Source: Geodermatophilaceae bacterium
GTDB taxonomy: Bacteria > Actinomycetota > Actinomycetes > Mycobacteriales > Geodermatophilaceae
Assembly (NCBI GenBank): GCA_013812145.1
Contig: JACCTY010000077.1
Span: 1 to 32,829, forward strand
DNA: 32,829 bases
Reading direction: 5' to 3'
In this document: positions 22,036-31,486 of the stretch, piece after piece
Layout: each line of letters begins with the position of its first letter
How positions within the stretch are numbered: position 1 is the stretch's first letter
Program-made: the position numbers and the translations under genes
The notes under the pieces: model-generated
Database searches by the model: none
What the model was told of the DNA's origin: nothing
The model's input: the letters and a program-made list of their open reading frames with translations, nothing else

Positions 22036-22788
22036 CTAGACGTCGTACGCCGAACCGCTGCGGACGAGCTCGCTACGGTCGAACACTTCGGTGGCCTCGG
22101 CCAGCGTGCGGGCCGGGTCGTACCAGAGCGGGATGTGGGTCAGCAGCAGTCCGCCGACTCCGGCGGCGGTCGCGTGCTCGGCCGCACCGCGGCCGGTCAG
22201 GTGCAGGTCCGGCGGGTTGGTCGGCCGGCCGGGGTCCGGCTCCTGGAACGAGGCCTCACACAACAGCAGGTCACTGCCCCGGGCCAGCTCGACGAGGGCG
22301 GCGCAGGGCCCGGTGTCCGCGCTGTAGGTCAGGCTGCGACCGCCTGCCTCGATCCGCACGGCGTACGTCTCCACCGGATGGTTCGTCCTGGCCAGCCGCA
22401 GCTGGAAGGGACCCAGCGGGCGACTGCCGGCCGTCAGCTCGGTCACCGAGAAGACGTCCGACAGCGAGCTCCACCCAGGATCGGCGGCGGCGAGCAGTCG
22501 CTGCGTCGTACCGGATGGCCCGGCCAGCGGGATCGGCCCGGGCCGCGGACCCGGGTGGTGGCGGTGCACCACCATGAGCGAGCAGGCGTCCAGGCAGTGG
22601 TCGGCGTGCAGGTGCGAGAGCAGCACCATGTCGACGGCACGGGGGTCGACGTACCGGCTGAGCTGGCCGAGTGAACCGTTCCCAAGGTCGAGGACGAGCC
22701 GGAAGCCGTCGTGCTCGACGAGATAGCACGACGCGGGGCTGTCCGGACCGGGACCGCTACCGGAGCAGCCGACGACGGTGAGCCTCAC
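22036..22788 (-). CDS. MBL-fold hydrolase, Rv1339-like cAMP phosphodiesterase candidate
   Basis: A 250-aa metallo-beta-lactamase-fold enzyme. The metal site HLHADHCLD (H59, H61, D63, H64) is intact, as are TYSADTGP and the late LLLTHIPLW His. In mycobacteria the gene in this position, directly downstream of murI, is Rv1339, described as an atypical class II cAMP phosphodiesterase. Position and sequence both suggest the same role here; an RNase Z-like activity is the alternative. GTG 22788 overlaps the murI stop (GTGA), giving translational coupling. Confidence 0.85.
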   Translation of the reverse strand: MRLTVVGCSGSGPGPDSPASCYLVEHDGFRLVLDLGNGSLGQLSRYVDPRAVDMVLLSHLHADHCLDACSLMVVHRHHPGPRPGPIPLAGPSGTTQRLLAAADPGWSSLSDVFSVTELTAGSRPLGPFQLRLARTNHPVETYAVRIEAGGRSLTYSADTGPCAALVELARGSDLLLCEASFQEPDPGRPTNPPDLHLTGRGAAEHATAAGVGGLLLTHIPLWYDPARTLAEATEVFDRSELVRSGSAYDV

Positions 22789-23582
22789 CTGTCCGCCCCG
22801 ACTGCGGTCAGCTCGGGGCCGAGGAAGCGCCCCCCGAGCCGGGCGAACGGCTCGGGGTCGCCGGTCGCGCGAAAGACGTGCGCCGGCGGACCGGCGGTCT
22901 CCGGGCGCAGCAGGTCGGTGTTCGTCAGCACGCGGTACACGTCCTTTGCGGTCTCCTCGGCGCTGGACACCAGGGTCACGCCGTCGCCCATGACCAGGCC
23001 GAGCACTCCGGTGAGCAGCGGGTAGTGCGTGCACCCGAGCACGAGGGTGTCCACCTGCGCTTCGAGCAGCGGCGACAGATAGGCCTCGGCCAGTCCGAGC
23101 AGCTGCCGGCCGCTGGTCACGCCCCGCTCGACGAAGTCGACGAACCGCGGGCACGCCACTGAGCACAACTGCACCTGCGGCGCGGCGGCGAAGGCGTCGT
23201 CGTACGCCCGGCTGGTCACCGTCGCCGTCGTACCGATCACGCCGACACGACCGGTGCGGGTGGCAGCGACGGCTCGGCGCACGGCCGGGAGCACCACCTC
23301 GACGACCGGGACGGCGTACCGCTCCCGGGCGTCGCGCAGGCAAGCCGCGCTGGCGGTGTTGCAGGCGATCACCAGCAGCTTCACGCCGGATTCGACCAGA
23401 TCGTCCATGACGGCCAGGGCGTGCTGTCGAACTGCCGCGATCGGTTGTGGGCCGTACGGACCGCGGGCGGTGTCGCCGACATACAGGACGGACTCGTGGG
23501 GCAGCTGGTCGAGTACCGCTCGGGCGACCGTCAGCCCGCCGACACCGGAGTCGAAGATTCCGATCGGCGAAGTCGAGTTCAT
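22785..23582 (-). CDS. murI: Glutamate racemase
   Basis: Makes D-glutamate for peptidoglycan from L-glutamate, cofactor-free, with two catalytic Cys. Both are present: C74 in [10 protein letters not shown] and C184 in LGCTHYPLL. The N-terminus [15 protein letters not shown] and [12 protein letters not shown] are standard. ATG 23582 gives a 265-aa protein of family length; the longer upstream frame is not conserved. It lies between the glutamate-cysteine ligase-like gene (19 bp gap) and the MBL hydrolase. Confidence 0.95.
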   Translation of the reverse strand: MNSTSPIGIFDSGVGGLTVARAVLDQLPHESVLYVGDTARGPYGPQPIAAVRQHALAVMDDLVESGVKLLVIACNTASAACLRDARERYAVPVVEVVLPAVRRAVAATRTGRVGVIGTTATVTSRAYDDAFAAAPQVQLCSVACPRFVDFVERGVTSGRQLLGLAEAYLSPLLEAQVDTLVLGCTHYPLLTGVLGLVMGDGVTLVSSAEETAKDVYRVLTNTDLLRPETAGPPAHVFRATGDPEPFARLGGRFLGPELTAVGADR

Positions 23583-23601
23583 CGGGTCCGCAGACTGTGG
23601 C

Positions 23602-24669
23602 TCATGTCGCGATGGTCGCATCGACGGCGTCGGACAAGACGTCCTCCACCCGGCCACGACGGGAGTACGCCGCCCGCTGGGCCGCCGCGCCGTTACCGCG
23701 GGCCAGCAGCGCGGTGACCAGCTCATGGACCTCGGTCAGGTCACCGAGGCCGTCGAGGGCACGAGCGATGTGCTCGACGAGCTCGCCGACGGCGACCGGT
23801 GCGGGCACCGGCCGCAGCGTGAGTGGACTCAACAGGTCCGCTGACAAGCCGGATCGACTGGCCCGCCAGGTGGCTACCTGCAACAACTCGGTGCGCACCT
23901 CCGGCGGCGAGAGGTTGGCTCGCCACTCGTGCACCGCCGTCTCCACCAGTCCCCGGCTCAGCGCAGCGAGCAGGACTGCGTCATCGACGTGCAGGCAGAC
24001 GTCGGCGATTCGGACCTCGACCGTGGGGTAGGAGCCGGACAACCGGGCATCGAAGTAGATCATCCCGTCGTCCAGCAGCGTCTCGGAGGACGTCAGCGCC
24101 CGCACCGCAGCGTGATAGCTGCCCGCCGTCCCGAAGATGTCGGTCGGGCCGGCACCTGGCCATCTGTTCCAGGCCTGGTTGCGGAAGCTGGCGTAGCGGG
24201 TGTCCGTGCCCTGCCAGAACGGGGAGTTCGCGCTCAGCGCCAGCAGTACCGGCAGCCAGATCCGGATCCGGTCGAGAACCGCGACGCCCTCCTCGTCGTC
24301 TTCGACCTCGACATGGACGTGGCACCCGCAGGTCAGCTGATCCTCGGCGATGACGGCGAAGCGCTCGATCATCCGGTGGTATCGCGCCTTGTCCGTGGTG
24401 GTCGCCTCGACCGGACCCGGCGCGGTCCCGACCGCTGCGACCGCGGCTCCCACCGACGCCGCCTGCTGGGCAGCCGACCGCCGAAGAGCTCGCAACTCCG
24501 TACGGAGCTCGGCAAGACCCTTCACCGGAGAACTGCCGATCTCGATCTGCTCGCGCTGCAGTTCGGGCTCGAGCTCGGTTGCCCCGGACAGCCGCGGGGC
24601 CGCCGCCGCGGGCTCGCCGGAGCCGGTGTCGACGAGCAGCAGCTCCTCCTCGACCCCGACTGTCCGCAC
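23602..24669 (-). CDS. Carboxylate-amine ligase, YbdK/GCS2-type glutamate-cysteine ligase
   Basis: A 355-aa member of the GCS2 family, ATP-grasp-like glutamine-synthetase-fold enzymes that join glutamate to cysteine or another amine. Seen: [11 protein letters not shown] at the start, [12 protein letters not shown], the metal-binding [33 protein letters not shown], and [18 protein letters not shown] 24669 starts 3 bases after the cysM stop and the protein begins at once with the conserved motif. It sits directly downstream of cysM, so gamma-glutamylcysteine formation from newly made cysteine is an attractive role. In mycobacteria this position is held by a rhomboid protease gene. The substrate is inferred, not proved. 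Confidence 0.88.
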   Translation of the reverse strand: MRTVGVEEELLLVDTGSGEPAAAAPRLSGATELEPELQREQIEIGSSPVKGLAELRTELRALRRSAAQQAASVGAAVAAVGTAPGPVEATTTDKARYHRMIERFAVIAEDQLTCGCHVHVEVEDDEEGVAVLDRIRIWLPVLLALSANSPFWQGTDTRYASFRNQAWNRWPGAGPTDIFGTAGSYHAAVRALTSSETLLDDGMIYFDARLSGSYPTVEVRIADVCLHVDDAVLLAALSRGLVETAVHEWRANLSPPEVRTELLQVATWRASRSGLSADLLSPLTLRPVPAPVAVGELVEHIARALDGLGDLTEVHELVTALLARGNGAAAQRAAYSRRGRVEDVLSDAVDATIAT

Positions 24670-24672
24670 AGC

Positions 24673-25906
<1,234 letters not shown>

Positions 25907-25974
25907 GGTCTTCAAACTCCTCTTTGCCGGGGTGTGTTGGCTCGAACGCCGACGACCCGGCGCGAGATTCCTGG

Positions 25975-26397
25975 TCAGGCGGACACGGCGGCGTCGACGA
26001 CCGTGACGTGTTCCTCGGTCACGGTCCCGTCGACGATGCGGAAGGAGCGGAACTCGGTGTCCACCGCGTCGCGGGTCGACACGAGCACGAAGTGGGCGCC
26101 TGCCTCGCCTGCATTGGCAATGTCGGTGCGTGAGGGGTACGCCTCGGTGGCGGTGTGCGAGTGGTAGACCACGACGACTTCCTCGTCGCGGTCGTCCAGC
26201 TCGCGATACAGCTGCAGCTTCTCGCCGGTCTCGAACTCGTAGAACGTCGGCGAGCGAGCGGCGTTGAGCATTGGGATGAAACGTTCCGGGCGGTCCCGTC
26301 CGGCCGGGCCGGCAACGACTCCGCACGCCTCGTCCGGATGGTCGCGCCGGGCATGCGCCACGATCGCGTCGTACGTCGAACGATCGAGGCTCAGCAC
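25975..26397 (-). CDS. mec: Mec, JAMM-type peptidase releasing cysteine from CysO
   Basis: A zinc peptidase that cuts the CysO-cysteine adduct to free cysteine and regenerate the Gly-Gly tail. The JAMM motif HSHTATEAYPSRTD (H79, H81, S89, D92) and the catalytic Glu in PDEACGVVAG (E23) are present. The 140-aa length is typical. GTG 26397 is chosen because LSLDRSTYDAIVAHA is the usual N-terminus; an upstream frame extends 16 codons without conservation. It precedes cysO by 68 bp. Confidence 0.93.
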   Translation of the reverse strand: MLSLDRSTYDAIVAHARRDHPDEACGVVAGPAGRDRPERFIPMLNAARSPTFYEFETGEKLQLYRELDDRDEEVVVVYHSHTATEAYPSRTDIANAGEAGAHFVLVSTRDAVDTEFRSFRIVDGTVTEEHVTVVDAAVSA

Positions 26398-26411
26398 AGT
26401 CCGAAGCGTAC

Positions 26412-26879
26412 CTACCCGGCGGAGAGCACGGCCTCGACCAGGCAATCCTGTACGGCGGTGAGCCAGAAGTACACCGACAGCTGCAGGTCACGCTGGTCGC
26501 GCACCCGCCGCGGTGGTTCGGCGTCTTCGGTGATGCCCAGCTGCACCCCCAGCATGAGCCGGACGTCGTTCAGGGCACGCAGCCACGCATCAGGGTCGAC
26601 AAGTTCGGCTTTTCCCTCGCCGGCAGGCAGTGCAGCCAGCACCGCGTCGATATCGGCCCGCTTGTCCTGCCGCAGCGAGGCCTCGGTCAACTCGCGGTGC
26701 GCCACGGCAACCTCAGGGTCGTCGCGGTGGGCGTCCGGGAGGAGCCGGGCAAGCACCGGATTGTCGTCGGTTTCGGACAGCAGGGACGCCACCCGGTCGA
26801 GGAGATCGCCCAGCACGGCGGCCTCGGCGTCGGCGAAGTCCAGCTGCAGCCGACCGTCGACCTCGGTGAGGATAGCCAT
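26412..26879 (-). CDS. DUF2017 family protein
   Basis: A 155-aa cytosolic, largely helical acidic protein of the actinobacterial DUF2017 family, always found near clpS and mec (Rv1332 in M. tuberculosis). Landmarks: LDFADAEAAVLGDLLDRVASLL at the start, DNPVLARLLPDAHRDDP, and the C-terminal SVYFWLTAVQDCLVEAV. The function is unknown; the link with the N-end-rule adaptor ClpS is positional only. ATG 26879 is used with GGGAGG about 12 bases upstream. Confidence 0.88.
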   Translation of the reverse strand: MAILTEVDGRLQLDFADAEAAVLGDLLDRVASLLSETDDNPVLARLLPDAHRDDPEVAVAHRELTEASLRQDKRADIDAVLAALPAGEGKAELVDPDAWLRALNDVRLMLGVQLGITEDAEPPRRVRDQRDLQLSVYFWLTAVQDCLVEAVLSAG

Positions 26880-26956
26880 TACCCCAGCGACCTCCCCCCA
26901 CTGCGCTCCAGTCGTGTGCTCGTGAGTCGAGGCCGCCTCATAACAACCCGGAAGCC

Positions 26957-27253
26957 TCAGCGGTCGCGCTGCAGCGTCGCCCACAGCCCGGAGGCGTGGA
27001 GCCGGGCGACGTCATGCTCCATCCGTTCCCGGCTTCCGTGCGATACCACGGCCTTGCCCTTGTGGTGGACGTCGAGCATCAGGGTGGTCGCCTTGGCCCG
27101 GTCGTAGCCGAAGAGCTTCTGGAAGACGTACGTGACGTAGGACATGAGGTTCACCGGGTCGTTCCAGACGATGGTGATCCACGGCAGCACCGCCTCGACG
27201 TTCTCGTCCACATCCGGATCGGCGACCCGTTCCGGCGCCAGTGTGCTGTCCAC
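26957..27253 (-). CDS. clpS: ATP-dependent Clp protease adaptor ClpS
   Basis: A 98-aa adaptor that delivers N-degron substrates to ClpC/ClpP. The N-degron pocket motif [15 protein letters not shown] and the downstream METxx-like VHHKGKAVV, then [17 protein letters not shown], are characteristic. GTG 27253 follows the usual disordered acidic N-terminus. It is divergent from pncB with only 26 bp between starts, so the two share a promoter region. Confidence 0.93.
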   Translation of the reverse strand: MDSTLAPERVADPDVDENVEAVLPWITIVWNDPVNLMSYVTYVFQKLFGYDRAKATTLMLDVHHKGKAVVSHGSRERMEHDVARLHASGLWATLQRDR

Positions 27254-27279
27254 GTTCTCAGTGTCCCACCGTCCGTATC

Positions 27280-28614
27280 GTGCTCGATGTGCTGGCCACC
27301 GGACTGCTCACCGACCACTACGAGCTGACGATGCTCGCGGCCGCCTTGCACGACGGGACGGCCGAGCGACCGTGCGTCTTTGAGGTGTTCGCCCGGCACC
27401 TGCCCCCCGGCCGGCGTTACGGCGTCGTCGCCGGGACCGGCCGGCTCCTGGAAGCGGTGAGCCGCTTTCGCTTCGACGAGGCTGCGCTGGCGTTTCTGGC
27501 CGAGCACAAGGTCGTGGACGCACAGACGCTTGACTGGCTGGCGGCGTACCGGTTCACCGGAGACATCGAGGGGTACGCCGAAGGCGACCTGTACTTTCCC
27601 GGCTCCCCCGTTCTCACCGTTTCGGCCGGCTTCGGACAGGCCGTTCTCCTCGAGACCCTCGCGCTCTCGATCCTCAACCACGACAGCGCGGTCGCCTCCG
27701 CGGCCGCCCGGATGGTGACCGCCGCGGGCGAGCGGCCGTGCCTGGAGATGGGCTCCCGGCGTACACACGAGGAATCGGCGGTGGCCGCAGCGCGCGCGGC
27801 CTACCTCGCCGGCTTCACGGCTACGTCCAACCTGGAGGCGGGTCGCCGCTACGGCGTGCCGACGACCGGGACCAGCGCCCACGCATTCACGCTGGTGCAC
27901 GACAGCGAGGCGGACGCGTTCGCCGCGCAGGTGGACGCCCTCGGGGTTGCCACGACCCTGCTCGTCGACACCTACGACGTGGACGAGGGCATCCGCGCCG
28001 CCGTGGCGGCAGCCGGCCCCGAGTTGGGCGCGATCCGGCTGGACTCGGGGGACCTCGCTGGCCTCGCCCGGCATGCCCGGGAACTGCTCGACGCACTGGG
28101 GGCGACCGGCACCCGCATCGTCGTCACCAGTGACCTCGATGAGTACGCGATCGCCGCGCTGGCCGTCGCACCGATCGACGGGTACGGCGTCGGCACCTCG
28201 GTGGTCACCGGCTCCGGGGCCCCGACCGCCGGTTTCGTCTACAAGCTGGTCGAGCGCGCCGGCGTGCCGGTCGCGAAGACATCCGTCGGCAAGCCGTCCA
28301 CCGGTGGACGCAAAGTGGCCGTACGGCGCCACGACCAGCACGGGACCATGACGGCCGAGGTCGTCCGGGCCGACGGTGAGCCTGCCGCTCGGACCGGCGA
28401 TCGACGCCTCTCGGTGCCGCTGCTGCGTTCGGGTGAACCGGTACCTGGATCGGCCGGGCTGGCGCAGGCGCGGGCGGTTCACCGTGCCATGATCGCCGCG
28501 TTGCCTCCGCGTGGGCGCACCCTCTCGCGCGGCGATGCTGTCATCGACACCGTGCACGAGGAGGATCATGAAGCGGGCACTGGTGATCGTCGACGTCCAG
28601 AACGACTTCTGTGA
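27280..28614 (+). CDS. pncB: Nicotinate phosphoribosyltransferase
   Basis: Makes nicotinate mononucleotide from nicotinate and PRPP in NAD salvage. The 444-aa protein shows [15 protein letters not shown], the conserved [51 protein letters not shown] and [13 protein letters not shown] (phosphoribosyl-binding). GTG 27280 is chosen close to the conserved start; GTG 27289 is also possible. Its 3' end overlaps pncA by 47 bp in another frame, so the last residues (from about DTVHEED) are constrained by the next gene. Confidence 0.94.
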   Translation: MLDVLATGLLTDHYELTMLAAALHDGTAERPCVFEVFARHLPPGRRYGVVAGTGRLLEAVSRFRFDEAALAFLAEHKVVDAQTLDWLAAYRFTGDIEGYAEGDLYFPGSPVLTVSAGFGQAVLLETLALSILNHDSAVASAAARMVTAAGERPCLEMGSRRTHEESAVAAARAAYLAGFTATSNLEAGRRYGVPTTGTSAHAFTLVHDSEADAFAAQVDALGVATTLLVDTYDVDEGIRAAVAAAGPELGAIRLDSGDLAGLARHARELLDALGATGTRIVVTSDLDEYAIAALAVAPIDGYGVGTSVVTGSGAPTAGFVYKLVERAGVPVAKTSVGKPSTGGRKVAVRRHDQHGTMTAEVVRADGEPAARTGDRRLSVPLLRSGEPVPGSAGLAQARAVHRAMIAALPPRGRTLSRGDAVIDTVHEEDHEAGTGDRRRPERLL

Positions 28615-29131
28615 AGGCGGCAGCCTGGCCGTCCGCGGAGGCGCCGGCGTCGCGTCGGCCATCTCCGCCCGCCTCGACAACCCGCAGGACTTCGACCACG
28701 TGGTCGCCACCCGCGACTACCACGTGGACCCCGGCTCGCACTTCTCCGCCGAGCCGGACTTCATCGACTCGTGGCCGCCACACTGCGTCGTCGGCACCGA
28801 GGGAGCGGAGCTGCACGCGAACCTGGACCAGAGCCGGATCGAGGCGGTGTTCGACAAGGGCGAGTACGCCGCCGCGTACTCCGGTTTCGAGGGCAGCCAC
28901 GACGGCGTGTCGCTGGAGGCGTGGCTCAAGCAGCGTTCCGTGGACGAGGTGCACGTCGTCGGCCTGGCCACCGACCACTGCGTACGCGCGACGGCCATGG
29001 ATGCCGCGCTGCACGGGTTCTCGACCACTGTCCTGCTTGGCCTGACCGCCGGCGTTGCTCACCGCAGCACCGAGCACGCGCTCATCCAGCTGCGCAGCGC
29101 CGGTGTCACCCTGGCGGGCGAGAGCGGCTAG
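28568..29131 (+). CDS. pncA: Nicotinamidase
   Basis: Hydrolyses nicotinamide to nicotinate, feeding PncB. In mycobacteria this enzyme also activates pyrazinamide. The catalytic triad is D9 (VIVDVQNDF), K97 (FDKGEY) and C138 (ATDHCVRATAMDA); metal ligands D50 and H52 (TRDYHV) and H72 are present. At 187 aa it is of family length. GAGGAGG lies at good spacing before ATG 28568. The 47-bp overlap with pncB makes a tight salvage operon: pncA supplies the substrate of pncB. Confidence 0.95.
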   Translation: MKRALVIVDVQNDFCEGGSLAVRGGAGVASAISARLDNPQDFDHVVATRDYHVDPGSHFSAEPDFIDSWPPHCVVGTEGAELHANLDQSRIEAVFDKGEYAAAYSGFEGSHDGVSLEAWLKQRSVDEVHVVGLATDHCVRATAMDAALHGFSTTVLLGLTAGVAHRSTEHALIQLRSAGVTLAGESG

Positions 29132-29184
29132 GGCGCCTCCTGCGGCTCAGGTGTCAAGCACCCAAGCGTCACTAGGGTGCGGCC

Positions 29185-29997
29185 ATGGGCATTCGGGTCG
29201 CAGTGCTGTCTGACGTGCACGGCAACCCCTGGGCGCTGCGTGCCGCGCTCGAGGACGTCCGCCGGGTTTCGGTGGACCTGGTTGTGAACTGCGGCGACCT
29301 TGTAGCAGGGCCATGGCCGACCGAGGTCGTCGAGGAGCTGCTCGGTTGCGGTCTGCCGGTTCTGTCCGTGCGAGGCAACGGCGATCGGATGGTTGCCGAC
29401 GCCAGTGATGGCCGCTGGGACGACGTCCCACCCCCCGCGCGTCCCACCGTCGCCTGGGCAGCGGCTCGGCTGCGACCCGAAGAACGACGCCTGGTCGGCG
29501 CAATGCCGCTGACCGCTGAGGTCGACGTGCAGGGTCTCGGGGCTGTTGCCTGCTTTCACGCAACGCCGGGTAGTGATGAAGAAATCCTGCTGCCCACCTC
29601 CGAGGAGGAGCGCGTGCGCGAGCTGCTCGCGCCGCTTCTGTCCGACGTTGCGGTCCACGGGCACAGCCACCTCCAAGACGATCGGTTCGTCGCGGGCCGA
29701 CGCCTGGTCAACGCCGGGAGTGTCGGCAAGCCCTTCGACAGCCGCGGCGCGGCGTGGTTGCTGCTCGGCCCCGGGGTAGAGCTGCGCCGCACGGACTATG
29801 ACATCGCAGCTGCGGTGGATGCAGCGCGCCGCGAGCTGTCCGGTAGCACCGAGGGACAGGCCGTCGCCGAGGACTTCGCTGAGGCAGTCCAGCAGCCGCC
29901 CGGCCGCGAGCAGACACTCGAGCTCTTCGGCCGGTGGGAGAGCGCACAGGTTGGCCACCTCGCAGCGCGCTCACGGTTGTCTAGGCTCGACGGCTGA
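29185..29997 (+). CDS. Calcineurin-like metallophosphoesterase (YfcE-type)
   Basis: A 270-aa cytosolic phosphoesterase with all metal-binding blocks: SDVHGN (D10, H12), NCGDLVAGP, RGNGDR, CFHATPGS and VHGHSHL, followed by NAGSVGKPF as in YfcE-type phosphodiesterases. The C-terminal 60 residues are helical and less conserved. The substrate is unknown. ATG 29185 begins the conserved fold immediately. It follows pncA by 53 bp on the same strand. Confidence 0.9.
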   Translation: MGIRVAVLSDVHGNPWALRAALEDVRRVSVDLVVNCGDLVAGPWPTEVVEELLGCGLPVLSVRGNGDRMVADASDGRWDDVPPPARPTVAWAAARLRPEERRLVGAMPLTAEVDVQGLGAVACFHATPGSDEEILLPTSEEERVRELLAPLLSDVAVHGHSHLQDDRFVAGRRLVNAGSVGKPFDSRGAAWLLLGPGVELRRTDYDIAAAVDAARRELSGSTEGQAVAEDFAEAVQQPPGREQTLELFGRWESAQVGHLAARSRLSRLDG

Positions 29998-30062
29998 CAC
30001 CTTGATCGCCGCCCACGACCTGCTCTCACCCGCTTTCGCCGTCGCCGAGGCCCGGTGAGCCC

Positions 30063-30153
30063 GTCTGCAGGGTGTTCGCCGCGGTGGCACCTTTTGGTTC
30101 ACTGCTGCGGCCCAGATCCCAAGCTATTGGGCCGAAAAGTGCCACCCGCAGAC
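30063..30153. repeat. Large interrupted inverted repeat
   Basis: GTCTGC (30063) and GGTGGCAC-C-TTTT (30083-30094) on the left are mirrored by GAAAAGTGCCACC (30134-30146) and GCAGAC (30148-30153) on the right. In the centre lies a perfect small hairpin, CCCAA-GCTA-TTGGG (30118-30131). The 91-bp figure lies in the 250-bp gene-free gap between the phosphoesterase and serB. It could terminate transcription from both sides, or be a remnant of a palindromic mobile repeat. Confidence 0.6.
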
Positions 30154-30177
30154 GCCCTCGACTGCGCCGCCGGCCTT

Positions 30178-30194
30178 CACACACACACACACAC
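30178..30194. repeat. (CA)8 dinucleotide tract
   Basis: An uninterrupted run of eight CA units lies between the inverted repeat and the 3' end of serB. Such tracts are rare in high-GC bacterial genomes and prone to slippage. Confidence 0.85.
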
Positions 30195-30247
30195 CTCAGT
30201 GACGACCAAGCTTGACCCAGCCCCCGACGAACTGACGGTCCTGACGA

Positions 30248-31465
30248 CTAGTCACGTTCGGCCAGCAGATCGGCCTCCTCGGTATCGGCGGATTCGACGT
30301 CGTACCGGCTGATCCCGAGGAAGAACAGGATCGCATCGAGGAACGGCTGGTTCAGCGAGGTGTGCGCCTGTTCGCGAACCGCCGGCTTGGCATTGAAGGC
30401 AATGCCAAGTCCGGCTCTCTTCAGCATGTCGAGGTCGTTCGCGCCGTCGCCGACGGCCACCGTCTGGCTCATCGGGACCCCCGCCGCGGCCGCGAACCGG
30501 GTCAGGGCGTGCGCCTTGCCGGCCCGGTCGAGGACCTCGCCGACAAGTCGACCTGTCAGTCGGCCGTCCCGCACCTCCAGGGTGTTCGCGGCGGCGAAGT
30601 CCAGGCCGAGCGAGGCTGCCAGCGGATCGGTGAACTGGGTGAACCCACCGCTGACAATTCCGCAGTGGTAGCCCATCCGCTTGAGGGTCCGGACCAGCGT
30701 GCGAGCTCCGGCCGTGAGCGGGACGGCCGCTCGGGCCTGGTCGAGTTCCTCGGTGGACAGCCCCCGCAGCAGCGACACCCGGGTACGCAGGGACTCGGCG
30801 AAGTCGAGTTCTCCCCGCATCGCGGCGGCTGTGATGGCTGCGACCTGCTCGCCGCAGCCGGCCAGCGCGGCGAGCACGTCGATGAACTCGCCCTGGACAA
30901 GCGTCGAGTCGACGTCCATCACGATGAGTCGCTTGCCGCGGCGGTGCAGGCCAGCCTTTTCCACCGCGATGTCCACGCCGGTGTCGGTAGCGGCAGCGGT
31001 CAGCGCGGTCCGGAGCGGGCCGGACCTCGCGCCGGAGACCATCAGCTCCAGACTCGTGACCGGGTGGTCGGACAGCCGTGAGATGGAGTCGATGTTGCCG
31101 CCGATCTCGGCGATGGCGGTGGCCACCCCGCCGACCGCGCCGGCTCGGAGCGGTCGCCCCAGCATGATCACGTGATGCCGGCTCTTGCGGTGCTCGGTCA
31201 GATCACGCGCGGCAGTTCCGAACGAGACGTCGACCTGCATACCGGTGTCGGCGCCGACTTGCGCCGCGAGGGCTCGGAGCCGGTCGCTGCCCACGCCGGA
31301 CCGCAGCAGTACGCCGAGCACGAGCCGGTCACGGATGACCACCTGCTCGACATCGAGGATCTCGATGGCGGACTCGTCGCCGACCTCCGCGAGCGCCGTG
31401 AACAGCGCCGACGTCAGCCCCGGCCGGTCGCGGCCAGTCAGAGTTACCAAGACGCTCGGAGCCAT
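30248..31465 (-). CDS. serB: Phosphoserine phosphatase SerB with tandem ACT domains
   Basis: Final step of serine synthesis: phosphoserine to serine. The 405-aa protein has two ACT-like regulatory domains (about 3-80 and 98-170), which in the mycobacterial SerB2 bind serine and control assembly. A HAD phosphatase domain follows with the nucleophile and acid in VMDVDSTLVQGEF (D184, D186), SGGFTQF, a catalytic Lys in GKAHAL and GDGANDLDMLKRAGLG. ATG 31465 matches the ACT-domain start (APSVLVTLTGRDRPG). It is 21 bp downstream of ctaD on the same strand, the same pairing as in M. tuberculosis. Confidence 0.95.
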   Translation of the reverse strand: MAPSVLVTLTGRDRPGLTSALFTALAEVGDESAIEILDVEQVVIRDRLVLGVLLRSGVGSDRLRALAAQVGADTGMQVDVSFGTAARDLTEHRKSRHHVIMLGRPLRAGAVGGVATAIAEIGGNIDSISRLSDHPVTSLELMVSGARSGPLRTALTAAATDTGVDIAVEKAGLHRRGKRLIVMDVDSTLVQGEFIDVLAALAGCGEQVAAITAAAMRGELDFAESLRTRVSLLRGLSTEELDQARAAVPLTAGARTLVRTLKRMGYHCGIVSGGFTQFTDPLAASLGLDFAAANTLEVRDGRLTGRLVGEVLDRAGKAHALTRFAAAAGVPMSQTVAVGDGANDLDMLKRAGLGIAFNAKPAVREQAHTSLNQPFLDAILFFLGISRYDVESADTEEADLLAERD

Positions 31466-31486
31466 TACCCGGCTGGCTCCCAAGGG

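Noticed and set aside
27151-28710. 519-codon open frame on the minus strand
   Set aside because: Antisense to pncB, whose motifs are fully intact; a composition artefact.
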